A DNA stretch of 64,000 bases from Spinacia oleracea (taxonomy: Eukaryota > Streptophyta > Magnoliopsida > Caryophyllales > Amaranthaceae): assembly GCF_020520425.1 (NCBI RefSeq), contig NC_079488.1, positions 29,565,247-29,629,246 on the forward strand, given 5' to 3'. The translations under genes and the position numbers were made by a program. How positions within the stretch are numbered: the stretch's first letter is position 1; each line of letters starts with the position of its first letter. The notes under the pieces are model-generated. The model made no database searches and was not told where the DNA came from. It saw only the letters and a program-made list of their open reading frames with translations. Of this stretch, positions 10,468 through 20,684 are shown piece after piece.

Positions 10468-12148
10468 TGTAGCTCCTTTCTAATATTCAATTCCTTTAAG
10501 TCATCCCGAGCCTTAGGACCGTCTTTTGTCTTCTTAGGAATATTCAATAACGTGCTAATCAGACTATCAAATACATTCTTCTCGATATGCATCACATCTA
10601 AAGAATGCCTAACAAATAGAAATCTCCAATAAGGAAGATGCCAAAAACCGGAACACTTCTTGTATCCCTGTTTAGGAAGGGCACCTTTATTTTTCTTCAA
10701 CTTGCCAAATGTAATTTTAATGTCTTTTACTTTTTCAAACACTTCTTGGCTAGTAAAGACTTTTGGAGGACTTTCAAATTTTGTTCCCCATTAAAAGCGT
10801 TTTTCAGTTTGTGGTACGGATGATCATGAGGAAGAAATAGACGATGATCAAAGTAGACATTTTTTCCCGATGCTTTTACCCACCTTCCCTTCCAATTACC
10901 ATCTTCACATATAGGACACACACATTCTCCTTTCACAGTATAACCAGAAAGATTACTATATGCTGGATAATCTTGCATAGTGCAGAATAACATGGCTCTT
11001 AAATTGAACATTTCATTCCGACTTCCATCAAACACTTCAACCCCTTTTTCCCACAATAACTTTAAATCGTCAATAAGAGGTGCCAAGTACACATCAATGT
11101 CATTTTCTGGCTGTTTTGGCCCAGATATAAGAATTGACAGGATAATGTACTTTCTTTTCATACATAAGGAAGGAGGTAAGTTGTAAGTCACTAACATGAC
11201 CGGCCAAGTACTATAGGTGCTACTAAGGGAACTATATGGATTCATACCATCAGTAGACAATCCAAGGCGTAGGTTTCTTTCTTTTTTACCAAAATCATCG
11301 AACTTTCCATCAATAAATTTCCATTGCGGAGAATCAGCTGGATGTCTTAGTAACCCATCATTTTTTTTCCGACCAAATTTATGCCATATCAACTTCTCTA
11401 TATCTCCTGCATATGCATACATTCGTTTGAACCTTTGTATTATTAGAAAGTACCACAAAACCTTAGTCGAAACTCCTTCCTTTTTCTTGTACCTCGAGTC
11501 ATTGCACTCAGGGCAATTCTTTAAAGCTTCAAATTCAACTTGATACAGTATGCAATCGTTAGGACAAGCATGATTTTTTTTGTAATTCAAGTCTGTTGTG
11601 CACAACATCTTTTTTGCCTTATATGTACGGCTAGGTAAAACATTTTCGGGTGGAAGTGTGTCTTTAAACACCTTAAGGAACGCCATAAAACACTGATCCG
11701 TCACACTATGACCCACCTTCACATTGTAAATCTTAACTATAGTCGATAGTTTTGTGTACTTACTCTCTTTGAATAAGGGCAGTTCAGAATCAGTCAACAA
11801 TTCCTCTATCACCTGAGGATCATTATCAACTATTTCATGAAGTTGATCCATCATTTCCTCCAAGGTACCACCCTCATCCGTATTATCGCCTTGATGGGCA
11901 GAAGTTTCTTCCCTTTTTTCACCATGACGATACCAATGAGTATATGTTATATCAAATTCCCATTTACTCAAATGGTTGAGTATTTCGTCAACTTTGTGAT
12001 GCATAAGATTGTGACACATATAACAAGGACAAGGCAACCTATCACGACCTTCACTATTATTATCCAAAGAAAATTTGAGAAATTCCATAACTCCAGCTTT
12101 GTATTTTGGGTCCCCCAATTTTGTTGTTGTTATCCAACTTCGATCCAT
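10468..12148 (-). pseudogene. CACTA (En/Spm) transposase, N-terminal part, frameshifted and truncated, unit 1
   Basis: The frame starts MDRSWI at 12148. Residues 1-80 match the plant transposase-associated domain, with a CPCYMCHN cysteine motif and a W-Y-x-H-G end. From about residue 190 it matches Transposase_21: a C-x-x-C pair (NCPEC), DGMNPYSS, YSTWPVMLVTYNLPP, ISGPKQPENDIDVYLAPLID and CVCPICEDG. The first frame closes after 473 codons. A single-base loss at about 10776-10782 shifts the frame, and the match continues in the next frame with LPYWRFLFVRHSLDVMHIEK and LLNIPKKTKDG until the LTR edge at 10467. The middle of the gene (end of Transposase_21 and the following domain) is missing. 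The same frameshift is present in all three units, so it predates the array. Confidence 0.85.
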
Positions 12149-13060
12149 TTCTACAAACTAGTAAGTTCCGTAAAAATAAAACTCATAATTGTAAATACCA
12201 TATAAAATGCAATTAAGGGCATTGGGTCCTTATCGAACATGAACCCCCTTTATAATAAGTTTAGACATACTCAAATGTTAAAAAAAAAGTTCAAATAGTT
12301 TAAGGTATGAATCAAGGTACGATAATTTAAGGTATGAATCAAGCCATAATTATACCAAATCTTTCAGAATTTGTTTAAATGCATATAAGGCAGATTAAAC
12401 ATTCATTGGGAAGGAGATTAAACATTTATTAGGCAGATTAAACACTTGAGCATGATAATTTAGGAAGGAGATTAAACATTCATTAGGAAGGAGATTTAAC
12501 ATTCATTAGGCAGATTAAACAGGAGATTAAAATAAGAAAAAATAACGTAATGCCAGAACTCCAGCACTATCAGTCTGTCACCAACCCAGCATAATGCCAG
12601 TAACAGAACCCACAAATATCAGAAAATCCTAACACAATTTGTTTCTTTCAATTTTTCTTTCAAGGTAATATCAAAATTTTCTTATTTCTTTCAAATTCAT
12701 TGAAAATCTATTCTAATACGAATTACAACAAGAATTTCATAGTTAGGCATTACAATCTGATAATTAATAATATTGAAAGGATAAATTAGTATAACAAAAT
12801 GCTAACCTCGAAATTCAAAGGGGTAGAATGTTGCTTGCGGTTGCCGTACAATCTCGACGGTAGTGGTGGTGGCGCAGTTTGGGGTCGGCGCAGCTTGGGG
12901 TCGGCGGTGGTGGTGAATTAACGGTGATTGCAGTTTGTGAGTAATAAGGAGTAGATAAGACTAATTAATAAGGTTTTGCAGAGTTTTGCGAGAGACAGAG
13001 TTCTCAATTTTGAGTTTTTTAGATATGCCGCCTAATTTCCCAAATTTTGGTTAGTTACTT
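12149..13060. promoter_or_regulatory. Upstream region of the CACTA transposase with subterminal repeats, unit 1
   Basis: This is the non-coding 5' side of the transposase gene. Positions 12373-12530 hold four to five copies of GGAGATTAAACATTCATTAG-like motifs, the likely transposase-binding subterminal repeats. A G-rich stretch at about 12850-12920 (GGTGGTGG, GGGGTCGGCG) resembles the GC-rich first-exon region seen in some CACTA elements. I could not find a convincing CACTA terminal inverted repeat, so the outer end is not fixed. Confidence 0.5.
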
Positions 13061-13064
13061 TTTT

Positions 13065-13205
13065 TAATTTTTTTAATTGGCATATACTACACACTAGCAC
13101 GTGACTTCTCTTTATGTTGTTACTTTTTTTTTAATTGGTATATACTACACGGTAGCACACGGTAGCACGTGACTGCTATATGTTATTAGCTTTTTTTTTA
13201 ATTTT
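13065..13205. repeat. Two tandem copies of a ~65-bp G-box-containing repeat, unit 1
   Basis: The motif AATTGG(C/T)ATATACTACAC followed by AGCACGTGACT and a T-rich run occurs twice in a row. Each copy has one CACGTG core, and the second contains an internal doubling of ACGGTAGCAC. No gene start that these could serve is evident. Confidence 0.6.
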
Positions 13206-14080
13206 TCAGGATAAAAATATATATAACAGTTAAGTCTCCTTGGCGCTCTATATTCTTTTTCACATGAAACTGTCAACACAAATAACCACTCTATATAATC
13301 CCGTGAAACGCTTATCACACTTGATCGCTTTATATTCAACGTTTCTTATTCCTATTTTTGTATTAGTGCATCTACTTTGTAGAGATTTTGCCTGACCTAT
13401 TCTCTGATTTATAGAATGGCATTGACAATTCCTCTGTATCAATTTATTGACAATGCAATCCAAGAGTAATAGCAATGTAAAGAGAGGTGACATAGTGAAC
13501 CACCTCCCTGGCTTTTTTTGAGGTTTCTGCCCTTTTTTTCATAAATTGATGGTAATTTCATAATGATTTTAATATTTTGGAAAATGTAGTTTCTTTGGGA
13601 TTTAGTTGTATAAGCAATTTTGGAAAAACCAGTTCAAGTTTTGAAGATGTGAATTTGGATGCGTTAAGATGGGCATTAGATGGTATATTATTCTATCTAT
13701 TTGATGATGCATTTATATGAACAAAGCAAACCTGCAAATATTTTTATTAGAGTTGATTAATTGAATTTGGTTTATGCAGAGTATGATTTTTTATGTTGAG
13801 CTTATCCTAATACACGGTTTTGGAGCTAGCTGTTTTTTAGCTATTGTACTCGATCTAGGATGATCAACCATTTCCCCTGTTGCAATTTTTAATCACTCAA
13901 AATAATACTAGATTAATATATTAATTTGTTCATAAATGTATGTTCTTGCATATTATCATAAATAGAACTGAATTGGAAGTTGATTTTTTTCCCGTGTTTG
14001 TTTTTTGCAGATTTATGTACGAAACAGAGTGCAATTGCTAGAACACAAGCAGATTCTATTTCTTAAGTTATAGTTTTTCA
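13206..14080. other. Non-coding stretch between CACTA and Helitron 1, unit 1
   Basis: This is AT-rich sequence with short open frames on the minus strand (for example 13260-13493) that resemble nothing I know. A possible splice acceptor (TTTTTTGCAG) is at about 14000-14010, ahead of a short stretch that closes at a stop codon. No gene can be supported. Confidence 0.45.
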
Positions 14081-14199
14081 TCCTTTTCTATAACCCTTAT
14101 AAAAGCAAGAAGTTGGAGTTTGGAACAGTAACTTTGTTTAAACTACCTATTTTACCCTTATTTTGTTGCCACGTTAGTCCTCCTTTCTCTGCCACATTT

Positions 14200-16440
14200 A
14201 ACCTACTATCTTTGCTCTGTTCTCCTCTCCCTCAGTAATGCCGGCCAGAAATACCTCCTTCCTTTTCCATATGCGATCTTCTCATCTCCCTCAGTGCGAT
14301 CTTCTCATCTCCCTCAGTAATTGCACCGAGGAAAACTCACCAGCCAAGCCAAAAATGAATTCGCCCCTGTCTTCTTTCATTCTCCTCCTCAGTAATTGCT
14401 CTGTTCTTTTTCTTTTGAATTGCAAAAAATGAGGCAGAGGATAGCCTGCAATCGTAGTCGAGCTCGGATTTCGTTCTCTCTTTTTTCAGTCTCCCCCAAT
14501 AGCAAAACACCTATCCTTTGAATTCAGCTCACAAGTACGAAACTCATCAAACTACAACGAGAATCAAATGGAGTCGATTCAATTTATATGGATACGAAGA
14601 TGAAGAAAACGCAGAAGAAGATCGAAGCTTGGATTTGTTAATTAGGTTTGTGGAAAATATCTTCAGAAAGGTCTCCAAATGAGCTCGTCATTAAAGCTGT
14701 GAGATCAGTTCTTCCTATTGCTATTTCCACCAAATTGGTGCGTCTTTCGTTGCTTTCTTTTCAATTTTAATTCTCTTTGTTTTTGTTAAAATTGTCAAAT
14801 ATTACATTTCAATAGTTTGTTCAATTTCATTTGGTTGTTCAATTTGCGTCGTACTCTTGGTTAAGGCGTCGAATTAGTTCATTTTATTTTAGAGGCAACT
14901 TATTCCAATTTTGATGTAACATTGTCAAAAAAGTGCTACTTGTATAGTTAGGGTTACTAATTGATGATTCATACTTGTTTTTGAAATTTCTGTAGCTGTT
15001 TTGGTATGTTGCAAATAAATCATGGTTTGTTGGCATTTTCTGTCATGTATTATCTTGTTGTTGGCGTTTCCTGTCATGTGTTACCTTGGGTTTGGGTTGA
15101 AGATAATTACAGTAATTTTTTTTTTGTTAGTTTCAATTGATTTTATTATGATTTTGAGGGATTCAATTTATCTTGTTCTTTATGTTGCTTTTCGTGTTCA
15201 ATAGGTGGGTTTTGCTGTTAATGGAATGATAACTTTAGCATTTTGGTGGGTCTTGAAGGCTTTTCTTGAGTTAATAAATCAATTGCACAAATTTGAAATT
15301 ATGAATACTTTGTCATCTCACTTGTGTTGCCTGCCGTACACAGCGTGTCAGTGCTTCCCATTGCAGTCACTCTCACCAGCGTGTCCATGTAAACTTGGTT
15401 CCCTCAATTTATCTAAGGTATTATCCCCTTAATTTTCTGTTCAAATTAACTTTATAATTGTTTATTGGCCTGATTTTTTCTGTGAATTTGGTTTTATTGA
15501 CCTGATATTAGCGTACGGGTTATTATTTTCGGTCTCACTTGTGCTTAGCTCAAGTTCATTAGTGATCAATGTCGTTTGAAGTTTATAGTAACAATTGTTC
15601 ATTACAAAAATATACTTTACTAAAGTTGTATGTGAAGGATCAATTTTCATCACGTTTAATGGTTTTTGGCCTATTGTTTGATTTGCAAGGGAACTTCTTG
15701 TGGATGAGTGATAAATTGGCCATGTTCATTTCAAAGAAAGGGCAGGTTCAGAAATGCAATCCCATATTGATGCAGAGGTTAGTCTTTGAACCCAAATTTC
15801 TATCATGTAGTTACGTTTCTAGCTTTATGACTCACTCTCATTTGTTGTTTGTGTATTAGGTTGTCAAAGTCCTTAGAGATGTATACGATCTGACGAAGCC
15901 TTGCTTAAGAAGGTTAGTTTAAGATTTATTATCCTCGAGCTTTCACACTATTACATTGAAATGATAAGCTCACACCTCACACTTGAACCCATATCTGTGT
16001 TGCAAGTACTGGGGTCCAAGGAGCATACCTTGCACGAAGCTCACGACTGGTTCGACGGTCTTATGTACCATTTTATTCCAATGTGTTTCGATCTGTGAGG
16101 CTGTTTGTTAGGCTTTAGCAACATTATATTGAAGAAGCGTGAGTAGCTGACATGCATTGTGGTTATAAGGCATAATGTCCCATAGGTATAGCTGACAAAA
16201 ACATGATATGAGTTCTGTACCAAAATATTCTAACTCGGGCTAGACTCATTGTTGTAGGATTTATAAAATCTGCATGTTTATATTTAATAAAAGGGATCTC
16301 AACTTAAAATTGTTAAATTGTTGTTTATTACCAAGAAATTGCATAAGGCACATCATGATTAAGTGCTGGTAGTAGAGTAGCTATCTCGATTTCCGAGTTG
16401 TATTCTGCCTACCTTTAATTGTTAATAAGTTTAAAAATAT
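14200..16440 (+). other. 5' part of Helitron 1: unassigned captured sequence, unit 1
   Basis: This stretch has T-rich introns, splice-like acceptors and short coding-like pieces that I cannot assign. Examples are NELVIKAVRSVLPIAISTKL at about 14680-14740, VGFAVNGMITLAFWWVLKAF at 15205-15270 after an AATAG acceptor, and VVKVLRDVYDLTKPCLRR at about 15860-15913. They probably derive from further captured host genes. Confidence 0.4.
15646..15777 (+). repeat. Internal repeat of Helitron 1, first copy
   Basis: About 130 bp starting ATCACGTTTAATGG and ending ATTGATGCAGAGG recurs at 17871-18007 with a few substitutions and a short insertion. It is a direct duplication inside the element, 2.2 kb apart. 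In the first copy it is open in one frame (KKGQVQKCNPILMQR), possibly an old exon. Confidence 0.8.
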
Positions 16441-16444
16441 ATTG

Positions 16445-16517
16445 GTCAGGATAGCCTCAGTTGGTAGAGCAGAGAATAAATTTCCCTTGACTCGCCAATT
16501 CAATTCTGGTTCCTGAT
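16445..16517 (+). pseudogene. trnF: Decayed tRNA-Phe (trnF-GAA-like, plastid type) relic, unit 1
   Basis: Over 73 bases, the known length of plastid trnF-GAA, the D-arm (TCAGTTGGTAGAGCAGAG) and the T-arm/acceptor side (TTCAATTCTGGTTCCTG) match the tRNA with few changes. The anticodon arm is destroyed (AATAAATTTCCC in place of the GAA anticodon stem-loop), and one C is inserted after position 10. It is a plastid-to-nucleus DNA relic, not a working tRNA, and lies inside Helitron 1 about 300 bp upstream of the EF-1alpha piece. Confidence 0.7.
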
Positions 16518-16810
16518 ATGTTCATTTTGAGGACAAACTTTTGCTATGATTCTGCTGATTTTGTAAAGTTTTGTGATTGATTTAGATTCTATAGATATCA
16601 AACTTGTATTTATTGATTGGGAAGTTTAGTTTGGTTGTGATTGTGTATGTATGTGATCGCTGTGTCCGTATTGCTCGTTTAATTCCGATCTTTCCCACAG
16701 TATTGGATATGGTATTTCTGAGAGTATGATGGTTGGACATAATTTTCTCATTGTTTATTGGTGTTGATCGATTGATATTTTATGTTTGTAGTTTTACTTG
16801 AGATGACATC

Positions 16811-17200
16811 ATGGGTAAGGAAAAGATTCATATCAGTTTGGTGGTCATTGGCCATGTAGATTCTGGAAAGTCAACCGCCACTGATCACTTGATCTACAAG
16901 CTTGGAGGTATTGACAAGCATATGATCGAGAGATTTGAGAAAGAAGCTGCTGAGATGACCAAGAGGTCCTTCAAGTATGCTTGGGTTCTTGACAAACTAA
17001 AGGTTGAGCGTGAACGCGGTATTACCATTGATATTGCCTTGTGGAAGTTTGAGACCAACAAGTACTACTGTGATCGATGCCCCTGGACACATACTTTATC
17101 AAGAACATGATTACTGGTACCTCCCAGGCTGATTGTGTTATCCTCATTATTGAATCTACCACTGGAGGTTTTAAGGCTGTATCTCAAAGGATATAGTCAC
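16811..17200 (+). pseudogene. Captured 5' coding fragment of elongation factor 1-alpha, unit 1
   Basis: The fragment begins [20 protein letters not shown], the N-terminus of EF-1alpha with the GTP-binding P-loop (GHVDSGKST), and continues through [19 protein letters not shown]-rich stretch ending in TTTGTAG lies just before the start codon, as in plant EF-1alpha genes with a 5' UTR intron. After KYYC the frame is lost: about five bases are missing ahead of the DAPGH motif and two more follow it, so IDAPGH and [10 protein letters not shown] appear in other frames. Similarity fades after TTGGF at about 17170. The parent protein is about 447 residues; only about the first quarter is present. Confidence 0.9.
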
Positions 17201-17339
17201 GGGATGGATATCATGAGCCCAGTGCACAAAGTGTGTAATGGCCACTCTAACACTAATGAATCTACTGACAAGCAGGTGCAGTTTGGACCCTTAAATGTAA
17301 AGTTGACATATATGGTCTCAATTCAATTGACATACGTCT

Positions 17340-17770
17340 GATTTGCAGGATAAGGAAGTAAGTCTATTCCAGCCTGCTAGCGAATTTTTACCCATGATCG
17401 ATGAGGTGGGTTTTTCCTCATTCTTGAGTTTTCCTGTCACATGGGTGAACATGTTATAGAATCTGCAACTAATGTTAGTCGTCCATGGTTTCAGGTTTTA
17501 GAACCCTTGTCCACAAGACTAAAGGTATTAAAGGCGTGAATGTTGAGATCTACAAGTTCTTTTCATCTGTACATTACCGTAATGTTGATGAGAAGGTGGG
17601 TAAATTACAGTAGTTTTTTTAAAGCTTCAAATAATTCAGTAGTTGTGATAGTATCTTACTGTAACTGCTTTGTAATTTGACTGCAGAATTGGCCTACTAT
17701 TGCTCAGCTTGTTCATCAAGTTCTTAAAAGTTTCTCTCGCTTACGTTTAACTCACGGGTGTAAGGTACTA
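17340..17770 (+). other. Unassigned captured exon-like pieces in Helitron 1, unit 1
   Basis: Three short coding-like stretches are bounded by plausible splice sites: DKEVSLFQPASEFLPMIDEV (17349-17408, after TTGCAG), a piece around 17495-17595 ending at GAGAAG|GTGGGT, and NWPTIAQLVHQVLKSFSRL (17687-17745, after TGACTGCAG). I do not recognise the parent genes. The inverted Helitron 1 copies break off at 17657, just upstream of the third piece. Confidence 0.4.
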
Positions 17771-17870
17771 CCATCTATTCTCAGTCTTCGGATGTTTATG
17801 GGAACAATTAATTTGAATGTTCGGAGCGACAGTATATCAAGTATTGTTATGCGTCTAGCTGTGTGGTTTT

Positions 17871-18007
17871 ATCACGTTTAATGGGTTTTGGCCTATTGTT
17901 TGATTTGCGAGGCAACTTCAATTCTTGTGGGATGAGTGATAAATTGGCCATGTTCATTTCAAAGAAAGGGCAGGTTCAGAAATGCAATCCCATATTGATG
18001 CAGAGGA
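17871..18007 (+). repeat. Internal repeat of Helitron 1, second copy
   Basis: This is the second copy of the 15646-15777 repeat, with GGGATGAGTG in place of GGATGAGTG and an extra CAATTCTT. The left border of the 645-bp deletion seen in the inverted copies falls inside it, at about 17993. Confidence 0.8.
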
Positions 18008-18270
18008 AATTCCAATGACTTTCTGCATGGTCTTTTCCCAAGTTAATTTCAACTCTTTAATCAACAATAGCAATGTAGCCATTGTTGTCAATAAATACGG
18101 AACTCTCTGGTGGTAGGACTTGCAAGAGTTATCACTCTCTAGACTTCTCATGCTCGCACTGTACACCCTTAGATAATTTTCTACCTTAAGAAATCCATTG
18201 ACCTTGTTCTTGTCTCTTCTCGTATGTTAAATTATCTTAAGTTTGATTCCTAAATTAAATCTTCTTGCAG

Positions 18271-18396
18271 ATTGTATGCTACCACTATCAGATTGGGCCA
18301 GTACAGGAAGAGTTTAAAATCCCAGTTACCCCTGAGGAGTATACTCGAAATAATCTTAAGTTTTCTCTTGTTGACGTGGTTTACAAATGGGCAAAG
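18271..18396 (+). pseudogene. Captured exon of SKI2-type DExH RNA helicase, unit 1
   Basis: After a CTTCTTGCAG acceptor, one frame reads LYATTIRLGQ and the next reads EEFKIPVTPEEY then NNLKFSLVDVVYKWAK. Together they match the conserved C-terminal region of SKI2 helicases, whose plant members have a TAIRLGQLQ..F..PI.PEEYARENLKFGLVEVVYEWAKG-like segment. SKI2 is the RNA helicase of the cytoplasmic exosome cofactor complex. A one-base loss between the two frames breaks the exon. A donor-like AAAG|GTATAC follows. The exon is absent from the inverted copies. Confidence 0.75.
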
Positions 18397-18448
18397 GTAT
18401 ACATTTTTTTGCTGGACCAACTTCTGTCAGAATCGACAACTTTTGGGG

Positions 18449-19710
18449 AAGATATTGAAAGATCTTGTAGAATTTTGCCGGGACGATAAAGTTGGTCCCA
18501 TAGGTAATTCCTCATATCCTGGTATCTGATGTTGGAATGTTGTCCCATACTTGAGTCTTTTCATGTGTGTGTATATTGTGTATTATATCTGATAAATTCT
18601 TCCTTGGTTAGTTATTTGAGAGGAGCATTTATGAGTATGTATTGTGCAAACTATACTGTTTTTGTTTTTGTTTCCACGTATAGAAATATTTGATGCTCTT
18701 ATAAATTACGATTTATGGAGTGTTTTCCTGTACTATATTAGGCTACTAGATAATTTCACTTGAAAAGTTAGGAGATAAATTAACGATTCTGAATAACTCT
18801 GTAGAATATTCAGGAGATAACGTAAATGATACTCCGTATCATTTCCCCAATTTGCATGTTTATACTGGTGCTAAAGTAGGCATATCAACTCATTTTTTAA
18901 AATTCAAGCCTTCACTCATCTCTGGTCTTGACTTTGTTATTTAGCCTTCTGTCCTATACAGAGACGGTTGTGTATATGTGTTTCGGAGCATCCACTGCCT
19001 TGTATATTTCTGTAGTTGATATGGTGGAGGTTATATGAGAAATGTAATTTTGGACTCCGCTAAAAACTGGTTGAAAAGTATGGTTGCTGCGTTTTCTTGG
19101 TGTTCTTGTGAATTAGTTCCATGCTTATTCACGAGAAGTCTTATAAAAAGAAAATTTCAGTCACCAAGTCACCATTTGAAATTTTGTTGTCGGTGTGTGG
19201 ATGAATATAAAATGTTAGTCCATAAAGATTCTTCCGGGAATATAGTTGGATTTTCGGGAGTGCCTTTTGATGTTAAGGTTGGATCTTACTCAATTTAGGT
19301 TTTCTTCTCTACTTTACGTTCTTTTGGCTATTGTCTTTAGGAATTATGTATAAAACTGAAAAGTCCTTCGTAATTCCCTGACCTTATCCGTCTGATTCTT
19401 CTTAATTCGTCTGATTATTATGAGTAATCACCTGAATTCAGATTCTGTTATCTCATATGCAGAGGGCTTGAAAAGTTATCCTCGATATAGTTTTGCATCT
19501 AAGCTAAAGATGCAAAGGATGCAGGAAATGGAGCAGGTTGCTGGTGGTCAAGGTCTGCCCACTTACAGGAACACTATCAATAAACTTATGGCAATGCAGC
19601 AGCTATGGATGAATAAGCCTAATATGGGCAACAACACTAATTTGCTTTTCAATAATAAACGCTCGACAAATGGGCAGGCAGCAGCTACCTTAGCATTGAC
19701 CAACTACCAG
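18449..19710 (+). pseudogene. Captured SEUSS fragment: two exons and their intron, unit 1
   Basis: SEUSS is a plant transcriptional adaptor of the LIM-domain-binding co-regulator type. Exon a (about 18449-18503) reads ILKDLVEFCRDDKVGPI and ends at a GT donor. Exon b (19463-19710) starts after TATGCAG and reads EGLKSYPRY, then MQRMQEMEQVAGGQGLPTYR, NTINKLMAMQ and ALTNYQ, matching the region after the LIM-binding domain. The split glutamate codon (G|AG) across the 959-bp intron is intact, so the two exons would still splice in frame. The fragment ends at TNYQ; the rest of the protein (over 800 residues in known plants) is absent. Confidence 0.85.
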
Positions 19711-19807
19711 GGGAATATATTTTGCTGGAGTGGAAAATGTTTAATGTCCGATGCATGATACTATGTTCATTGTCAAGTCTTATTCCTGAAAAATTTAATT
19801 TAGTCAG

Positions 19808-20131
19808 GCATCTATGCTTTGGAGGAAAGAAGTTACGGAAATGGCAGCAGACTACCCTGATGTTGAGCTCTCACATATGTATATTGATAATGCAGCAATG
19901 CAACTTATTCGTGATCCCAAACAGGGCATATTCACCTCCCCAGCCCAAAGTCAACAAACATTTAAACTATTTTCTTTCTTGAGAACTAACGTTGGTCTTT
20001 TTTACAAAAATGTGTCCGCTAATTTACTTGTGCAGTTTGACACTATATTAACCAACAGCATTTTTGGTGATATATTATCTGACGAGGCTTCTATGGTTAG
20101 TGGGAGTATTGGTATGCTTCCTTCTGCAAGC
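19808..20131 (+). pseudogene. Captured 3-isopropylmalate dehydrogenase fragment: two exons, unit 1
   Basis: Exon a (19808-19924, after TTAGTCAG) reads [20 protein letters not shown], then [19 protein letters not shown]. Exon b (20036-20131, after TTGTGCAG) reads [20 protein letters not shown], then [11 protein letters not shown]. These are the signature segments of plastid 3-isopropylmalate dehydrogenase, which acts in leucine biosynthesis: the YVDNAAMQL and GDILSDEAS blocks with metal- and substrate-binding residues. The normally conserved NNIFGD is NSIFGD here, while the inverted copies keep NN. After SAS the match stops at the boundary of the Helitron's own 3' sequence. Upstream and downstream exons are missing. 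Confidence 0.9.
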
Positions 20132-20654
20132 ATCGGTCATCATTCTAATAAAATTGAGCTGGTCAATCTGGTCTTAGCTGGGTATCACAATTTTGGATTA
20201 ATCCCGGGAGAACATTGATTAAACTTGATCCACATCTATCCAAGTTATTTATGATGTAGGACAACTTAAGTTTGAGTATATCTTTCCAATTTCACTGATG
20301 ATCTCCTTGAAGTTGCCATTTTAATGTGATGTAGGACACCTTAAGTTTGAGTGTATCTTGCAGCTTATGATCGCCAAAGATCTTGCATCACAATTTAGCA
20401 GTCCGTTAATTAATACACGTTCATTACGCTTTATTCTTGTATCTCCCTTCACAAACGTCAACCATAATGATGTAGTTTCATGAGATTATGTGCGACCTTA
20501 GCTCGACCACATGCTACAATCTGGATTTATAACTTAGATCGGGTCAGTTTTTATTGGAAATTACAAATCAGAACAAAAAATAAATGTCATTTCCTTAGTT
20601 TGTATCGTGTTTGATTTAGGAGGCCAAAATTCATCAGTTTTTCCGGTGGACATA

Positions 20655-20684
20655 CGCGCGCGATAGCGCGCGGTTCGATCCTAG
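20655..20684 (+). terminator. Helitron 1 3' terminal hairpin and CTAG end, unit 1
   Basis: CGCGCGC (20655-20661), loop GATA, GCGCGCG (20666-20672), then GTTCGATC and CTAG ending at 20684, with T next. This is the canonical rolling-circle termination signal of plant Helitrons. Confidence 0.93.

Larger units (their letters stand above)
14081..20684 (+). mobile_element. Helitron 1: non-autonomous, with captured gene fragments, unit 1
   Basis: The 3' end is textbook: a 7-bp GC stem with a GATA loop (20655-20672), eight bases, then CTAG (20681-20684) followed by T. The 5' end is placed at TCCTTTTCTATAACCC (14081), preceded by A and followed by TTATAAAAGCAAGAAG, a pattern common at plant Helitron 5' ends. 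The 6.6 kb between carry a tRNA relic and pieces of EF-1alpha, SKI2, SEUSS and isopropylmalate dehydrogenase, all on the plus strand and some with introns retained. There is no Rep/helicase gene, so the element would depend on an autonomous relative. The 3' end is very secure, the 5' end moderately so. Confidence 0.8.

Noticed and set aside
10980..12205. Plus-strand open frames across the transposase
   Set aside because: They lie antisense to a frame with clear Transposase_21 homology, and their sequences are meaningless.
13470..13500. Possible CACTA terminus (CACTATGTCACC on the minus strand)
   Set aside because: No matching inverted copy at the other side and no 3-bp duplication could be found, so it is probably chance.
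14238..14432. 64-codon frame near the Helitron 1 start as a gene
   Set aside because: Built on an imperfect CTTCTCATCTCCCTCAGT repeat; no similarity and no splice context.
19035..19298. 87-codon frame between the two SEUSS exons
   Set aside because: It lies wholly inside the SEUSS intron. The stretch DEYKMLVHKDSSGNIVGFSG looks protein-like, but I cannot assign it, so it is not listed as a gene.
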